From an uncultured Collinsella sp. (GTDB lineage: Bacteria; Actinomycetota; Coriobacteriia; Coriobacteriales; Coriobacteriaceae): 27,558 nt of DNA. How positions within the stretch are numbered: position 1 is the first letter of the stretch; the number at the start of each line of letters is the position of its first letter. Below, piece by piece: positions 1 through 7,308 of the stretch. The notes beneath the pieces are model-generated. The model ran no database searches. It had not been told where the DNA came from and worked only from the letters and a program-made list of their open reading frames with translations. The DNA lies in assembly GCA_902465115.1 (NCBI GenBank), contig CABQMC010000003.1, positions 1-27,558 of the forward strand, read 5' to 3'. Both the position numbers and the translations under genes were made by a program.

Positions 1-186
1 GGTCGTGAAGAACGCCGTGAACGCGCCCGAGGTATGTACGAGACGGTTGAGGACGTGCACGGCCGCCGCTTGCTGCTTATCGACGACGTTATCACCACGG
101 GTGCGACGATGGCAGCGGCTTCGGCGGAACTCAAGCGCGCCGGCGCTGCGGCAGTCGATGGCCTTGCTATCGCACGCGTTTGGTAG
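1..186 (+). CDS. comF: ComF-family phosphoribosyltransferase, C-terminal part (5' truncated)
   Basis: The frame is open from base 1 to the TAG at 184-186 and gives the last 61 residues of a phosphoribosyltransferase. The PRPP-binding signature LLLIDDVITTGAT lies at about residues 24-36 of the fragment: two acidic residues followed by TTGAT, the hallmark of type I PRTases. The rest reads SAELKRAGAAAVDGLAIARVW, which is typical of ComF/GntX C-termini. In competent bacteria ComFC is linked to DNA uptake; in others its role is unclear. The N-terminal zinc-finger part lies outside the window. The hypothetical gene at 198 starts 11 bases after the stop, so the two are probably co-transcribed. A nearby raiA gene fits the common comF-raiA neighbourhood in Gram-positive bacteria. 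The family is clear; the exact subfamily is inferred. Confidence 0.8.
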   Translation, partial: GREERRERARGMYETVEDVHGRRLLLIDDVITTGATMAAASAELKRAGAAAVDGLAIARVW

Positions 187-197
187 GGGTGGTTCAG

Positions 198-1307
198 ATG
201 GCAATAAAGATCGGGCAGCGTGGCAAGCCTGCAAGCGAGCAGCTGGCTGCTTCCGTAATTCTGACGGGCGCCTCGGCGCTACGCATGATGCGCGCCGAGC
301 GCCGGCAGATGGGTTACATCAGCTGGAGGGACCTCAGTCCCGATGAAGAGTGCCGTGTGCTGCGCGCGTCGTCGCCCTCGATCGAGGACATCTATCTTCC
401 CGACTTGGTGCGGATTGGGGCCGCAAGCGGCGAGGTGCAAGAAGATCTTTGCTTGCTGGTGGGATCTGCGGCGCAGCGCCGCCGCATGCCTGGCGTGGGC
501 TGGTCCGTATGCTCTGGGTTGCCCGCCGGCTCGATTCTAGAGGTGGAACCAGGGGTGTACAGTCTATCTCCCGAGGCCCTTTGTGTTGCCGTCGCCCGCG
601 AGGTCGGCTGTATCCAGGCATTTGCCCTGGCCCAGGAGCTGTGCTCTAAGATTTCGCTGAGTGACCGCGGGCAGTATCTACCTCCCTACACATCGCCTGT
701 CGTGAACAAATTGGCAAAGGACAAAGACCAGCCGCCAGATGTCGGTTACTTTGAGGTCGAGTCCGTGCTGACACCCGATTGCCTGGTAGATTACCTCGCG
801 GCATGCAAGGGGAGCGCGGCCAAGCAGCTGCGGCGGCTGTGTCCCTATCTGTCAGAAAACCTGCGCTCGCCCATGGAGTGCATCATGCTCGCTCTGTTTT
901 CGCTTCCGTTTTCCTATGGCGGATTTGCCTGCGGTCCCTTTAAGACCGACTACAAGATCGAGTTCAACGACCGTGCACAGGCGATCTCGGGGATGCCGCA
1001 TGCAGTTTGCGATGCGTATCAGGAAGCAGCCCAGTTTGACCTGGAATACAACGGTGAGCTGGGCCATTCCTCCCGGAGGGGACGTATCCATGATGAAAAA
1101 CGCAACACGGGCTTGATTACTATGGGAATCGAGGTCGCGACGGTCAATAACGAGATGCTCTGCGACATGGAGGCAATGGAGGCGCTCGCATGGCGCATGC
1201 ACCAGCGTATGCGAAAGCGGTACCGGAATCGTGTCGATGCCCGCAGGAAAAAGCAAGAGGCGCTGCTTAACACGCTGCGGGCGTGTTTTGGGCTTAAACC
1301 CGCCTAA
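198..1307 (+). CDS. Hypothetical protein, possible restriction-endonuclease-like (DUF559/Vsr-type) C-terminal domain
   Basis: A 369-residue protein of unknown function. I place the start at ATG 198, just after the comF stop; the in-frame TTG at 180 would overlap comF. The N-terminal half (LTGASALRMMRAERR, later VGSAAQRRRMPGVGWSVCSG) has no motif I can name, but resembles the part of AbiEi-type proteins that precedes a nuclease-like domain. The C-terminal third has a PD-(D/E)XK-like layout: FDLEYNG at about residues 280-286, then HDEKR near 298-302, then GLITMGIEVATVNNEML. This resembles the 'DxExDG..H...D..R...L...G' pattern of DUF559/Vsr-like folds. The C-terminus is very basic (MRKRYRNRVDARRKK). 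Catalysis is unproven; the fold may be used for binding only. Confidence 0.6.
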   Translation: MAIKIGQRGKPASEQLAASVILTGASALRMMRAERRQMGYISWRDLSPDEECRVLRASSPSIEDIYLPDLVRIGAASGEVQEDLCLLVGSAAQRRRMPGVGWSVCSGLPAGSILEVEPGVYSLSPEALCVAVAREVGCIQAFALAQELCSKISLSDRGQYLPPYTSPVVNKLAKDKDQPPDVGYFEVESVLTPDCLVDYLAACKGSAAKQLRRLCPYLSENLRSPMECIMLALFSLPFSYGGFACGPFKTDYKIEFNDRAQAISGMPHAVCDAYQEAAQFDLEYNGELGHSSRRGRIHDEKRNTGLITMGIEVATVNNEMLCDMEAMEALAWRMHQRMRKRYRNRVDARRKKQEALLNTLRACFGLKPA

Positions 1308-1340
1308 CAATGCTCTGAAACAGGGGGTTGGATATATGCT

Positions 1341-1557
1341 TTGGCCAAAATATAGCAAATATGAGTACTGCTACAAATTCAGTAACAGCAAAATCAGGGA
1401 TTTTGGGACTTGAAGATGGCGTAAATTAGAAATTTATTAAACAAATGTGGAATATCCTGGCATCAATCTGACGTTATAGAGCGTGAAAACAGCTTGCAGA
1501 GCCAAAAACTCCTGCTATTAAATTGGTAACAGTACTCATATTTGCTATTTTTTGGCC
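1341..1557. repeat. Long inverted repeat flanking about 155 bp (possible non-autonomous element)
   Basis: The left arm (1342-1370, beginning tggccaaaatatagcaaat) is matched by the reverse complement of the right arm (1530-1557, ending ttgctattttttggcca). Over about 28 bases I see one mismatch. Weaker similarity continues inward for another 20-40 bases on each side. The inside is AT-rich and has no credible ORF. The structure looks like the terminal inverted repeats of a miniature element, or a long RNA hairpin. I see no second copy in this window and no clear target-site duplication. Confidence 0.6.
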
Positions 1558-1679
1558 ACGGCGCCCTAAGACGGGTGTGTTGGGGCTTTCCATAGGGGAG
1601 CGACGGGCTTAATCAGAGCGCGTGCGGCCCGTCCTGACCTGCGAAATCTGTACTCGCGATGCGAATAACGCCCCTAACC

Positions 1680-1708
1680 TTAAACTTTAGCTTGAACTTA
1701 GCTATAAT
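1680..1708 (+). promoter_or_regulatory. Near-consensus sigma-A promoter (TTAAAC, 17 bp, TATAAT)
   Basis: A TTAAAC -35 box at 1680-1685 and a perfect TATAAT -10 box at 1703-1708 are separated by exactly 17 bases. The lipoprotein start codon is more than 330 bases downstream, so this promoter drives either a long leader or a stand-alone RNA. Confidence 0.7.
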
Positions 1709-1713
1709 GCGCT

Positions 1714-2010
1714 TCGTTCCTACCAGGCTGTGGTTGCGGACGGACGAAATGCCCGTCCTAGTCCAAGACAGACGCGGTCAAAGGGATCCACGTAAGCGAC
1801 CGCGTGCGCGCGGCGCGATCATGGCGCGTCCTAGATGTAAGTCGCACCGTCCGTTCTACTTTCTTTGGGGCAATACCGCCTCGCGGGCGAGCGGGCCAGT
1901 CGTGAAGGTGGCTGCGGCCTCCCGAGCAAACACCCCGGTGCGCAAGTGTGGGGTCAAATACCAGGTCAGCTGGTGGGAACAACCTGATATTCCGCGCAAC
2001 GCACGGATCG
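1714..2010 (+). ncRNA. Candidate raiA-motif structured RNA (or long structured leader)
   Basis: The GC-rich stretch behind the strong promoter has no credible coding role and several clear helices. A 6-bp hairpin ggacgg/ccgtcc lies at 1738-1758. A perfect 8-bp stem acgcggtc/gaccgcgt lies at 1772-1779 with 1798-1805, with an 18-base loop. The segments 1733-1739 (gttgcgg) and 1992-2000 (ccgcgcaac) could close the domain. Known from the literature: the raiA motif is a large conserved RNA of Firmicutes and Actinobacteria, often near raiA or comF genes. Here comF is immediately upstream and raiA downstream. The assignment rests on this position plus structure; I could not run a covariance search. 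The ends are approximate. The alternative is an unrelated 5' leader of the lipoprotein gene. Confidence 0.45.
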
Positions 2011-2039
2011 TATACGACACAGAAGGCAGGGTAGTGGAC

Positions 2040-3047
2040 ATGGTGAGGGGCAGCTTGATGCACGCGGCTCGGTTAGGTGCTGGGACCGCAGCGGTCATCG
2101 CCGTTTTGGGCCTGAGCGGATGCGCGTTCAACCCGCTGTCTACGTTCACGACTCCCACGATCGACCAGATCGAGTACGAGACCGTCACGCCGGCGGTGTC
2201 GGACGATGCCCTGGTCACTCCCGGAACCCTGACGGTCGCCCTCGATACTTCCGATGCGCCGCAGGCAATGCAGGGCGCCGACGGCGAGCTCACGGGATAT
2301 GCGGTCGACGCCGCCCGCGCCCTCGCAAGCCGCATGGGCCTTAAGGTTGCCTTTGTCGATGCGTCCTCGGCAGGTTCCGCGCTCGGCGACAAAAAGGCCG
2401 ATATCTTTATCGGCGAGATTAACTCCACGGACGGGGACATTAGCTCGCTCGGCACCTGCCTGTACGATGCCACTTCCGTGTTCGGTAAAACTAGCGATGG
2501 TGGGTCGCTAAGCGTTTCCACCGATACCCTTAACACGTCCACCCTGGGCGTTCAGGCGTCCTCGGCCTCGCAGGAGGCGCTTGCTAAGCAGAGCATCACC
2601 GCCAACCAAAAGACCTACTCCAACATCAACGAGTGCTTTGAGGCGCTCGAGTCCGGCGAGGTCGACTATGTGATCTGCGACTCCACGGCCGGCGGCTACC
2701 TTGCACGCCTGATGAGCGAGATCTCCTATGTCGGTGCGCTCGAGGCGCCCTCGACGCTTGGTGTTGTGGGCCTCTCGTCCAATGACGAACTATGCCGTGC
2801 CGTGAGCGATGCCCTCGACGGTATTACGGCCGACGGCACGCTCGAGGCGGTCCACTGCGTCTGGTATGGCACGATGCCCTACGACCTCACCACTAAGACG
2901 GTTTCGGGCGACTCTGAGTCCAGTGAGACCACGTCCTCCGGCAGCGAGTCCTCCGATTCCAACAATGAGACCGCATCCTCCGAGGACAAATCGTCCAGCC
3001 AGGAAGGCGCCATCACCGACGACGACATTAACAAACTCAATAGCTAG
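2040..3047 (+). CDS. Lipoprotein, periplasmic-binding-protein-like (SBP family 3 type), Ser-rich C-terminal tail
   Basis: A 335-residue secreted lipoprotein. I chose ATG 2040 because it puts a signal peptide directly at the N-terminus: basic MVRGSLMHAAR, a hydrophobic core, then lipobox LSGC near residues 26-29. The open frame runs further upstream, but that part overlaps the promoter and structured leader. Residues of about 55-275 resemble extracellular solute-binding proteins of the amino-acid type: 'GTLTVALDTSDAPQ...DGELTGYAVDAARALASRMGLKV', then 'KKADIFIGEI', 'LGVQASSASQEAL' and 'GEVDYVICDSTAGGYLA'. The last ~50 residues are Ser/Glu/Asp-rich low complexity. No permease or ATPase is adjacent, so it is probably an orphan sensor or binding protein rather than part of an ABC operon. 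The ligand is unknown. Confidence 0.75.
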   Translation: MVRGSLMHAARLGAGTAAVIAVLGLSGCAFNPLSTFTTPTIDQIEYETVTPAVSDDALVTPGTLTVALDTSDAPQAMQGADGELTGYAVDAARALASRMGLKVAFVDASSAGSALGDKKADIFIGEINSTDGDISSLGTCLYDATSVFGKTSDGGSLSVSTDTLNTSTLGVQASSASQEALAKQSITANQKTYSNINECFEALESGEVDYVICDSTAGGYLARLMSEISYVGALEAPSTLGVVGLSSNDELCRAVSDALDGITADGTLEAVHCVWYGTMPYDLTTKTVSGDSESSETTSSGSESSDSNNETASSEDKSSSQEGAITDDDINKLNS

Positions 3048-3113
3048 TTATTGCTAGGGGTGGTGTCTCCTATACGTTGGAAAGGACACCTCTTCACGGT
3101 TTCAACACGCACT

Positions 3114-3147
3114 GCCGGGTTTCCCCAATAGGGGAGCCCGGCTTTTT
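3114..3147 (+). terminator. Intrinsic terminator after the lipoprotein gene
   Basis: gccggg and ccccaataggggag form the stem with cccggc, followed by TTTTT at 3143-3147. A weaker ggtgtc/gacacc hairpin lies just before it at 3062-3089. Confidence 0.85.
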
Positions 3148-3364
3148 CATCCCTATAAAACCAGCAGGTCAAAGCCAATTTTCGAGACCAAATACAAATC
3201 TGTGGGCTCCCTCCTATAGCGCACTTTGCCATGGAAAAGTACGAGACTTCGGTATGCGGTATCAAGCAATCGTTATTCGGGTCTTTAGGAATCCGCGTGA
3301 TTAAATGCACGGCAATGGGTACATAGCCAGTACAGTAAGTCCCCGAGGCAGATTGGAGCCACGT

Positions 3365-3949
3365 ATGGATATCAAGGTTTCTGGACGCAAGACGACGGTA
3401 ACCGATGCTCTGCGTGCGCATGTGGATGAGAAGATCGGCGAGGCGCTCAAGGTTTTCGATATCGAGCCCATGACGGTCGACGTTGTACTTCGCTATGAGA
3501 AGAACCCCTCGAACCCCAACCCGGCAATCGTCGAGGTTACGGTTCGTGCCCGCGGTTCGGTGATTCGCGTTGCCGAGCACGGTGCAGATATGTACGCCGC
3601 CATCGACCTCTCCGCCGATAAGGTCACCCGCCAGCTGCGCAAGTTCAAGACCAAGGTTGTGGACAACCGCCAGGGCGGTGCCAGCGCCGCGGATGTCGCA
3701 CCGGTCGAGCGCGTTGAGGATCTGGCCGACCTGCTGCTGCCCGAGGAAGAGGACGACCTGCTCGTCCGCGAGAAGGTTATCGACGTCACCCCGATGACTG
3801 AGGAGCAGGCGCTGGTGCAGACAGATCTGCTCGGCCACGACTTCTACGTGTTCGAGAACGCGACGACTGGCCTCATCAATGTGGTGTATCACCGTAAGAA
3901 TGGTGGATATGGCATCATCAAGCCCCGCATCGAAACACTTGACGAGTAA
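3365..3949 (+). CDS. raiA: Ribosome hibernation promoting factor, long form (HPF/RaiA)
   Basis: A 194-residue long-form HPF. The N-terminal domain (residues 1 to about 100, MDIKVSGRKTTVTDALRAHVDEKI...) is the S30AE/YfiA fold that binds the small subunit at the decoding centre. After an acidic linker (EEEDDLL) comes the C-terminal dimerisation domain, about residues 133-190, with the conserved signature 'LLGHDFYVFENATTGLINVVYHRKNGGYGIIKPR'. Long HPF dimerises 70S ribosomes into inactive 100S particles in stationary phase. I chose ATG 3365 because family members begin with this strand and ggag lies a few bases upstream; the frame is open from 3305 without support. The gene is monocistronic: it has a terminator on each side and a ~215-base leader. 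Confidence 0.95.
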   Translation: MDIKVSGRKTTVTDALRAHVDEKIGEALKVFDIEPMTVDVVLRYEKNPSNPNPAIVEVTVRARGSVIRVAEHGADMYAAIDLSADKVTRQLRKFKTKVVDNRQGGASAADVAPVERVEDLADLLLPEEEDDLLVREKVIDVTPMTEEQALVQTDLLGHDFYVFENATTGLINVVYHRKNGGYGIIKPRIETLDE

Positions 3950-3978
3950 AATACGTTAACTTGCATGAGTTAACGGTT

Positions 3979-4010
3979 GGCGGCCATCCCATGCGGCTGG
4001 CCGCCTTTTT
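3979..4010 (+). terminator. Intrinsic terminator after raiA
   Basis: ggcggcca pairs with tggccgcc around an 11-base loop, followed directly by TTTTT at 4006-4010. Confidence 0.9.
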
Positions 4011-4028
4011 ACGTAAGGAGTCGCTTTG

Positions 4029-4982
4029 ATGGACAAGGCCGCATCCGCCGGTCATTCGAACCGTTGCCGCATCGTCGTCGATACCTGCTGCGACTTTAGC
4101 CCCGAGGTCGCCGCGAACCTCGATGTCGATATCTTGGGCTTCCCCTTTATCATCGATGGCGAGGAGCGCACGGACGATATCTGGTCGAGCATGAGCCCTA
4201 AGGAGTTCTACGACCGCATGCGCGCCGGCGCTCGCGTGTCTACCTCCGCCGTGTCACTCGGTCGCTATATCGAGTTCTTTACCGAATGCGCCAAAGAGGG
4301 TACGCCCACGGTCTACCTGTGCTTTACCTCGGCGCTGTCGTCGAGCTACAACTCCGCGTGCCAGGCGGCAGATGCCGTGCGCGCCGAGTATCCCAACTTC
4401 GAGCTCTACGTGGTCGACAACGCTCTGCCCTGCGCGACCGGCGCGCTTTTGGCGCTCGAGGCCGTGCGCCAGCGTTCGGCGGGACTGACCGCCAAGCAGC
4501 TGGTCGATTGGGCAAACGAGGCAAAGACTTATGTCCACGGCTACTTTACGCTCGAGAGCTTCGATGCGCTGGCTGCCGGCGGCCGCATTCCGCCCGCGGC
4601 GGCGCAGCTCACGGCAAAGCTCGACGTCAAGCCCGAGCTCTCTTACGACCTTGCCGGCTCGCTGTCGCTGATCGGCGTCAACCGCGGCCGCAAGAAGGCG
4701 CTCAAGTCCATCCTCAAGTCGTTCCGCGAGAACTACGTGCCCGATCGCACCATGCCCATCGCCATCATGACGGCCGATGCCGAGAAGGACGGCGACTGGC
4801 TCGAAGCTGCCATCCGCAAGGAGGAGGGCTGCGCCGACGTCACGATCATTCGCGGCTCCGTGGGCCCTACTATCGGCTCGCACGTGGGCCCCGGCATGGT
4901 GGGCTGCGCATTTTGGGGTAAGAACCGCGCCGACAAGGCGTCGCTTTCCGACCGCATCGCCCGTCGCGTGCGCGGCCAGTAG
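4029..4982 (+). CDS. DegV family protein (fatty-acid-binding, FakB-type)
   Basis: A 317-residue DegV/FakB protein. The N-terminus reads CRIVVDTCCDFSPEVAANLDVDILGFPFIIDGEE, matching the family opening 'I.TDS..DL.......i..vpl.i...g'. Further family marks are 'SPKEFYDRMRAGARVSTSAVS' (the Thr/Ser pair that holds the carboxylate of the fatty acid), 'CFTSALSSSYNSA', 'AAGGRI' and a His/Gly-rich 'SHVGPGMVG' close to the end. FakB proteins present acyl groups to the FakA kinase, but no fakA is visible here, so the partner must be elsewhere. The start is ATG 4029 with aaggag about nine bases upstream; the preceding in-frame TTG is ignored. It is probably transcribed alone, since the gap to the next gene is 92 bases. 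Confidence 0.9.
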   Translation: MDKAASAGHSNRCRIVVDTCCDFSPEVAANLDVDILGFPFIIDGEERTDDIWSSMSPKEFYDRMRAGARVSTSAVSLGRYIEFFTECAKEGTPTVYLCFTSALSSSYNSACQAADAVRAEYPNFELYVVDNALPCATGALLALEAVRQRSAGLTAKQLVDWANEAKTYVHGYFTLESFDALAAGGRIPPAAAQLTAKLDVKPELSYDLAGSLSLIGVNRGRKKALKSILKSFRENYVPDRTMPIAIMTADAEKDGDWLEAAIRKEEGCADVTIIRGSVGPTIGSHVGPGMVGCAFWGKNRADKASLSDRIARRVRGQ

Positions 4983-5074
4983 GCGGGCGCTACGACCGCA
5001 GGCGCCCCGCAGCTCAAGCGCTGGCGCTGAGTATTCAACCTGGTAACAACACCCAACCCAAAAGGAAAGGTTTC

Positions 5075-6154
5075 ATGGCAAACAAGCTCTCCGTCGCATT
5101 CATTGGCACCGGAATCATGGGTGCCCCCATCGCCGGTCACATCCTGGATGCCGGCTATCCCGTCACGGTCAACAACCGCACCAAGTCCAAGGCTGCCGCG
5201 CTTATCGAGCGCGGTGCCGCTTGGGCCGATACGCCGGCCGATGCCGCGGCGAACGCCGATGTTGTCTTTACCATGGTGGGCTATCCCTCCGAGGTCGAGG
5301 AGCTCTACCTGGCGGGCGACGGCCTGCTCGCGTGCACTAAACCCGGCGCGGTCCTGATCGACCTCACCACGAGCTCGCCCGAGTTGGCGCGCGACATTGC
5401 CGAGGCCGCCCAGGTTTCTGGTCGCATGGCGTTTGACTGCCCCGTCACCGGCGGCGAGTCGGGTGCTATCGCCGGCACGCTCACAGCTATCGTGGGCGCT
5501 ACCGAGAACGACATCGCCCCGGTCCGCGACATCCTTTCCACCTTCGCGGCCAACATCTGCTGCTTCGACGGCGCCGGCAAGGGCCAGGCTGCCAAGCTCG
5601 CCAACCAGGTGTCGCTGGGCGCCTGCATGGTCGGCATGGCAGACGCCATGGCATTTGCCGAGCTGAGCGGCCTCGATCTGGAGAAGACCCGCCAGATGAT
5701 CCTGGGCGGTACCGGCAAGTCCGGCGCCATGGAGAGCCTGGCTCCCAAGGCGCTCGACGGCGACTACAAGCCCGGCTTTATGGTCGAGCACTTCATCAAG
5801 GACCTGCGACTGGCGCTCGCCTACGCCGATGACCGCGAGCTCGCGCTGCCCGGCGCCGACGTGGCCTTTACGCTCTACGACATGCTCGATGCCATCGGTG
5901 GTGCCAAGCTGGGCACCCAGGCCATCACGGTCCTCTATAAGGAGGAGGCCGACGCCATCGCCGCCGGTCTGGACTGGTCGCAGTATCGTCCTGAGGAGCA
6001 TGGCGCTCACGAGGACGGCTGCGGTTGCGGCGAGCACGGCGACGACCATGAGTGCGGTTGCGGTCACCATCACGGCGAGGACCACGAGTGCTGCGGCGGC
6101 CACGGCCATGACGACGGCCATGAGTGCTGCTGCGGCCACCATCACGGGGAGTAG
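5075..6154 (+). CDS. NAD(P)-dependent beta-hydroxyacid dehydrogenase (3-hydroxyisobutyrate / tartronate semialdehyde reductase family) with Cys/His-rich C-terminal tail
   Basis: A 359-residue protein. Residues 1-306 are a normal beta-hydroxyacid dehydrogenase. The Rossmann motif IGTGIMGAPIAGH lies at residues 10-22, the substrate loop CPVTGGESGA at 122-131, and the catalytic GKGQAAKLANQ at 168-178, with the family's essential Lys at 174 and Asn at 178. The substrate cannot be read from sequence; 3-hydroxyisobutyrate, 2-hydroxy-3-oxopropionate and succinic semialdehyde are all possible. Residues 307-359 are an unusual addition with 14 His and 9 Cys, built from HECGCGHHHGEDHECC-like units. It looks like a metal-binding tail comparable to those on nickel or zinc chaperones. 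The Shine-Dalgarno aaaggaaagg precedes the ATG. The gene begins a closely spaced run of four genes ending with isocitrate dehydrogenase. Confidence 0.85.
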   Translation: MANKLSVAFIGTGIMGAPIAGHILDAGYPVTVNNRTKSKAAALIERGAAWADTPADAAANADVVFTMVGYPSEVEELYLAGDGLLACTKPGAVLIDLTTSSPELARDIAEAAQVSGRMAFDCPVTGGESGAIAGTLTAIVGATENDIAPVRDILSTFAANICCFDGAGKGQAAKLANQVSLGACMVGMADAMAFAELSGLDLEKTRQMILGGTGKSGAMESLAPKALDGDYKPGFMVEHFIKDLRLALAYADDRELALPGADVAFTLYDMLDAIGGAKLGTQAITVLYKEEADAIAAGLDWSQYRPEEHGAHEDGCGCGEHGDDHECGCGHHHGEDHECCGGHGHDDGHECCCGHHHGE

Positions 6155-6159
6155 CGCCC

Positions 6160-6588
6160 ATGAGCTGGACGTTCGTGGTACTAGCGCTGGTGCTCTTTCT
6201 CTTTGCGATCTACATTGGCTTTTTGTGCGGCCAGTGGGCGTGCGAAAAGCGCGTGATCACCAAGCGCGACTACTGGATCGCCAATTTTGCAGGAGCGGCG
6301 GCAGTCGTCCTACTGACCTGGGTGTTTTCGCTGTTCCCGCTGGTGCAGTTTGCGCCGATCGGCTGGCTCGGCGGCTTTATCGCCGGTCTTAAGATGAGCT
6401 TTGGCGAGTCCGTCGGTCCGTGGCGCAAGCACGACGAGGTCTTTAACGTCAACAAGGCTCATCGCGCCGCCGCCGACGCGGGCGACGCTGAGGAACGCCG
6501 CCGTGCGCGTCGCAATGGCGCGGCCGACCGACAGCTCATCTCGGTCACCGATGACAGCAAGGGTGCTGGCAAGCACGCTAAGAAATAG
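6160..6588 (+). CDS. Small membrane protein, unknown function
   Basis: A 142-residue protein with a hydrophobic N-terminus. The first membrane span covers about residues 3-25 (FVVLALVLFLFAIYIGFLCG). A second runs at about 43-63 (FAGAAAVVLLTWVFSLFPLV) and is followed by a short hydrophobic Gly-rich stretch (IGWLGGFIAGLKM). The C-terminal half is soluble, very basic and Ala/Arg-rich (EERRRARRNGAADRQ), so it probably sits in the cytoplasm. I chose ATG 6160, five bases after the dehydrogenase stop. I do not recognise the family. The tight spacing with the genes on both sides implies co-transcription. Confidence 0.75.
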   Translation: MSWTFVVLALVLFLFAIYIGFLCGQWACEKRVITKRDYWIANFAGAAAVVLLTWVFSLFPLVQFAPIGWLGGFIAGLKMSFGESVGPWRKHDEVFNVNKAHRAAADAGDAEERRRARRNGAADRQLISVTDDSKGAGKHAKK

Positions 6589-6603
6589 TAAGAAGAGGTA
6601 ACT

Positions 6604-7302
6604 ATGGCAGAAAACAAAGATGAACAGCTCACCGACGAGGAGCTGGCACAGCTTCAGCTGGCAGAGGAGAACGAGAACGCCGTCGACCGTCTGGTCAAGG
6701 AGCTCGGCTGCCCCACGCGCCGCATCCGCCAGTTTGCCGCCCGCGTGCTGCACCTGCTTGCCGAGCGCGATCCGCAGCGCGTCGTGCCCTGCGTGCCCGC
6801 GCTGATCGAGGCGCTCGACCGCCCCGAGGCGCAGACCCGCTGGGAGGCCCTCGATGCCCTGACGGCGCTCGCTACCACCTGCCCCGAGCAGCTGGGCGAT
6901 GCCTTTGAGGGCGCCGAGACTGCACTGTTCGACGAGATCTCCTCCACGCTGCGCTATGCCGCCTTCCGCCTGCTGTGCGTGTGGGGTGCCACGAGCGTCG
7001 AGCGTTCGCGCGAGGCTTGGCCCATCCTGGACGAGGCCATCCAGTGCTACCACGGCGACCTTGAGTATCGCGACATGCTCGGTTGCCTGTACGAGTTTTG
7101 CCAGGGCGAGATCGACGCCGAGGTTGCCGAGAAGCTCGCGCTGCGCCTTAAGTTCGATGCCGAGAACGGTAAGGGCAGCTATCTCAAGGCCCGTTCGAGT
7201 GAGATTTGCGAAATGCTTGTTAAACGTTTTGGCCTGGATCTCTCCAAAAAGAAGAAGCGTGCTAGCGTTAAAAAATCTGACGACGCCGAAGACGAGGAGT
7301 AA
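6604..7302 (+). CDS. HEAT-repeat-like cytosolic protein, unknown function
   Basis: A 232-residue, largely alpha-helical protein. The N-terminus is acidic (DEQLTDEELAQLQLAEENENAVDRL). Residues of about 28-120 look like two or three HEAT-type helical pairs: 'RRIRQFAARVLHLLAERDPQRVVPCVPALIEALDRPEAQTRWEALDALTALA' matches the spacing of HEAT/armadillo repeats used as protein-binding scaffolds. The C-terminus is highly charged (KKKKRASVKKSDDAEDEE). No catalytic motif is seen. It starts 15 bases after the membrane protein with a gaagaggt ribosome binding site, and the dehydrogenase icd begins 6 bases after its stop. Its partner could be one of the co-transcribed products, but nothing in the sequence proves this. 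Confidence 0.75.
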   Translation: MAENKDEQLTDEELAQLQLAEENENAVDRLVKELGCPTRRIRQFAARVLHLLAERDPQRVVPCVPALIEALDRPEAQTRWEALDALTALATTCPEQLGDAFEGAETALFDEISSTLRYAAFRLLCVWGATSVERSREAWPILDEAIQCYHGDLEYRDMLGCLYEFCQGEIDAEVAEKLALRLKFDAENGKGSYLKARSSEICEMLVKRFGLDLSKKKKRASVKKSDDAEDEE

Positions 7303-7308
7303 CAGATT

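Noticed and set aside
1714..2010. Leader considered as RNase P RNA, tmRNA, T-box or L10 leader
   Set aside because: I find no gaggaaagtc/acagaa core of RNase P, no tRNA-like ends of tmRNA, no T-box sequence, and no rplJ downstream.
1659..2039. N-terminal extension of the lipoprotein frame (127 codons open upstream of ATG 2040)
   Set aside because: It overlaps a promoter and structured GC-rich sequence, and using it would bury the signal peptide and lipobox in the middle of the protein.
3150..3364. Leader of raiA searched for promoter or riboswitch
   Set aside because: I see no convincing box pair at normal spacing and no recognisable riboswitch core, so nothing is annotated there.
4733..6145. 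Long open frame of 470 codons on the minus strand
   Set aside because: It is antisense to the DegV and dehydrogenase genes. Its low-complexity Ala/Val N-terminus is the mirror of the Cys/His tail codons, and it has no family motifs.
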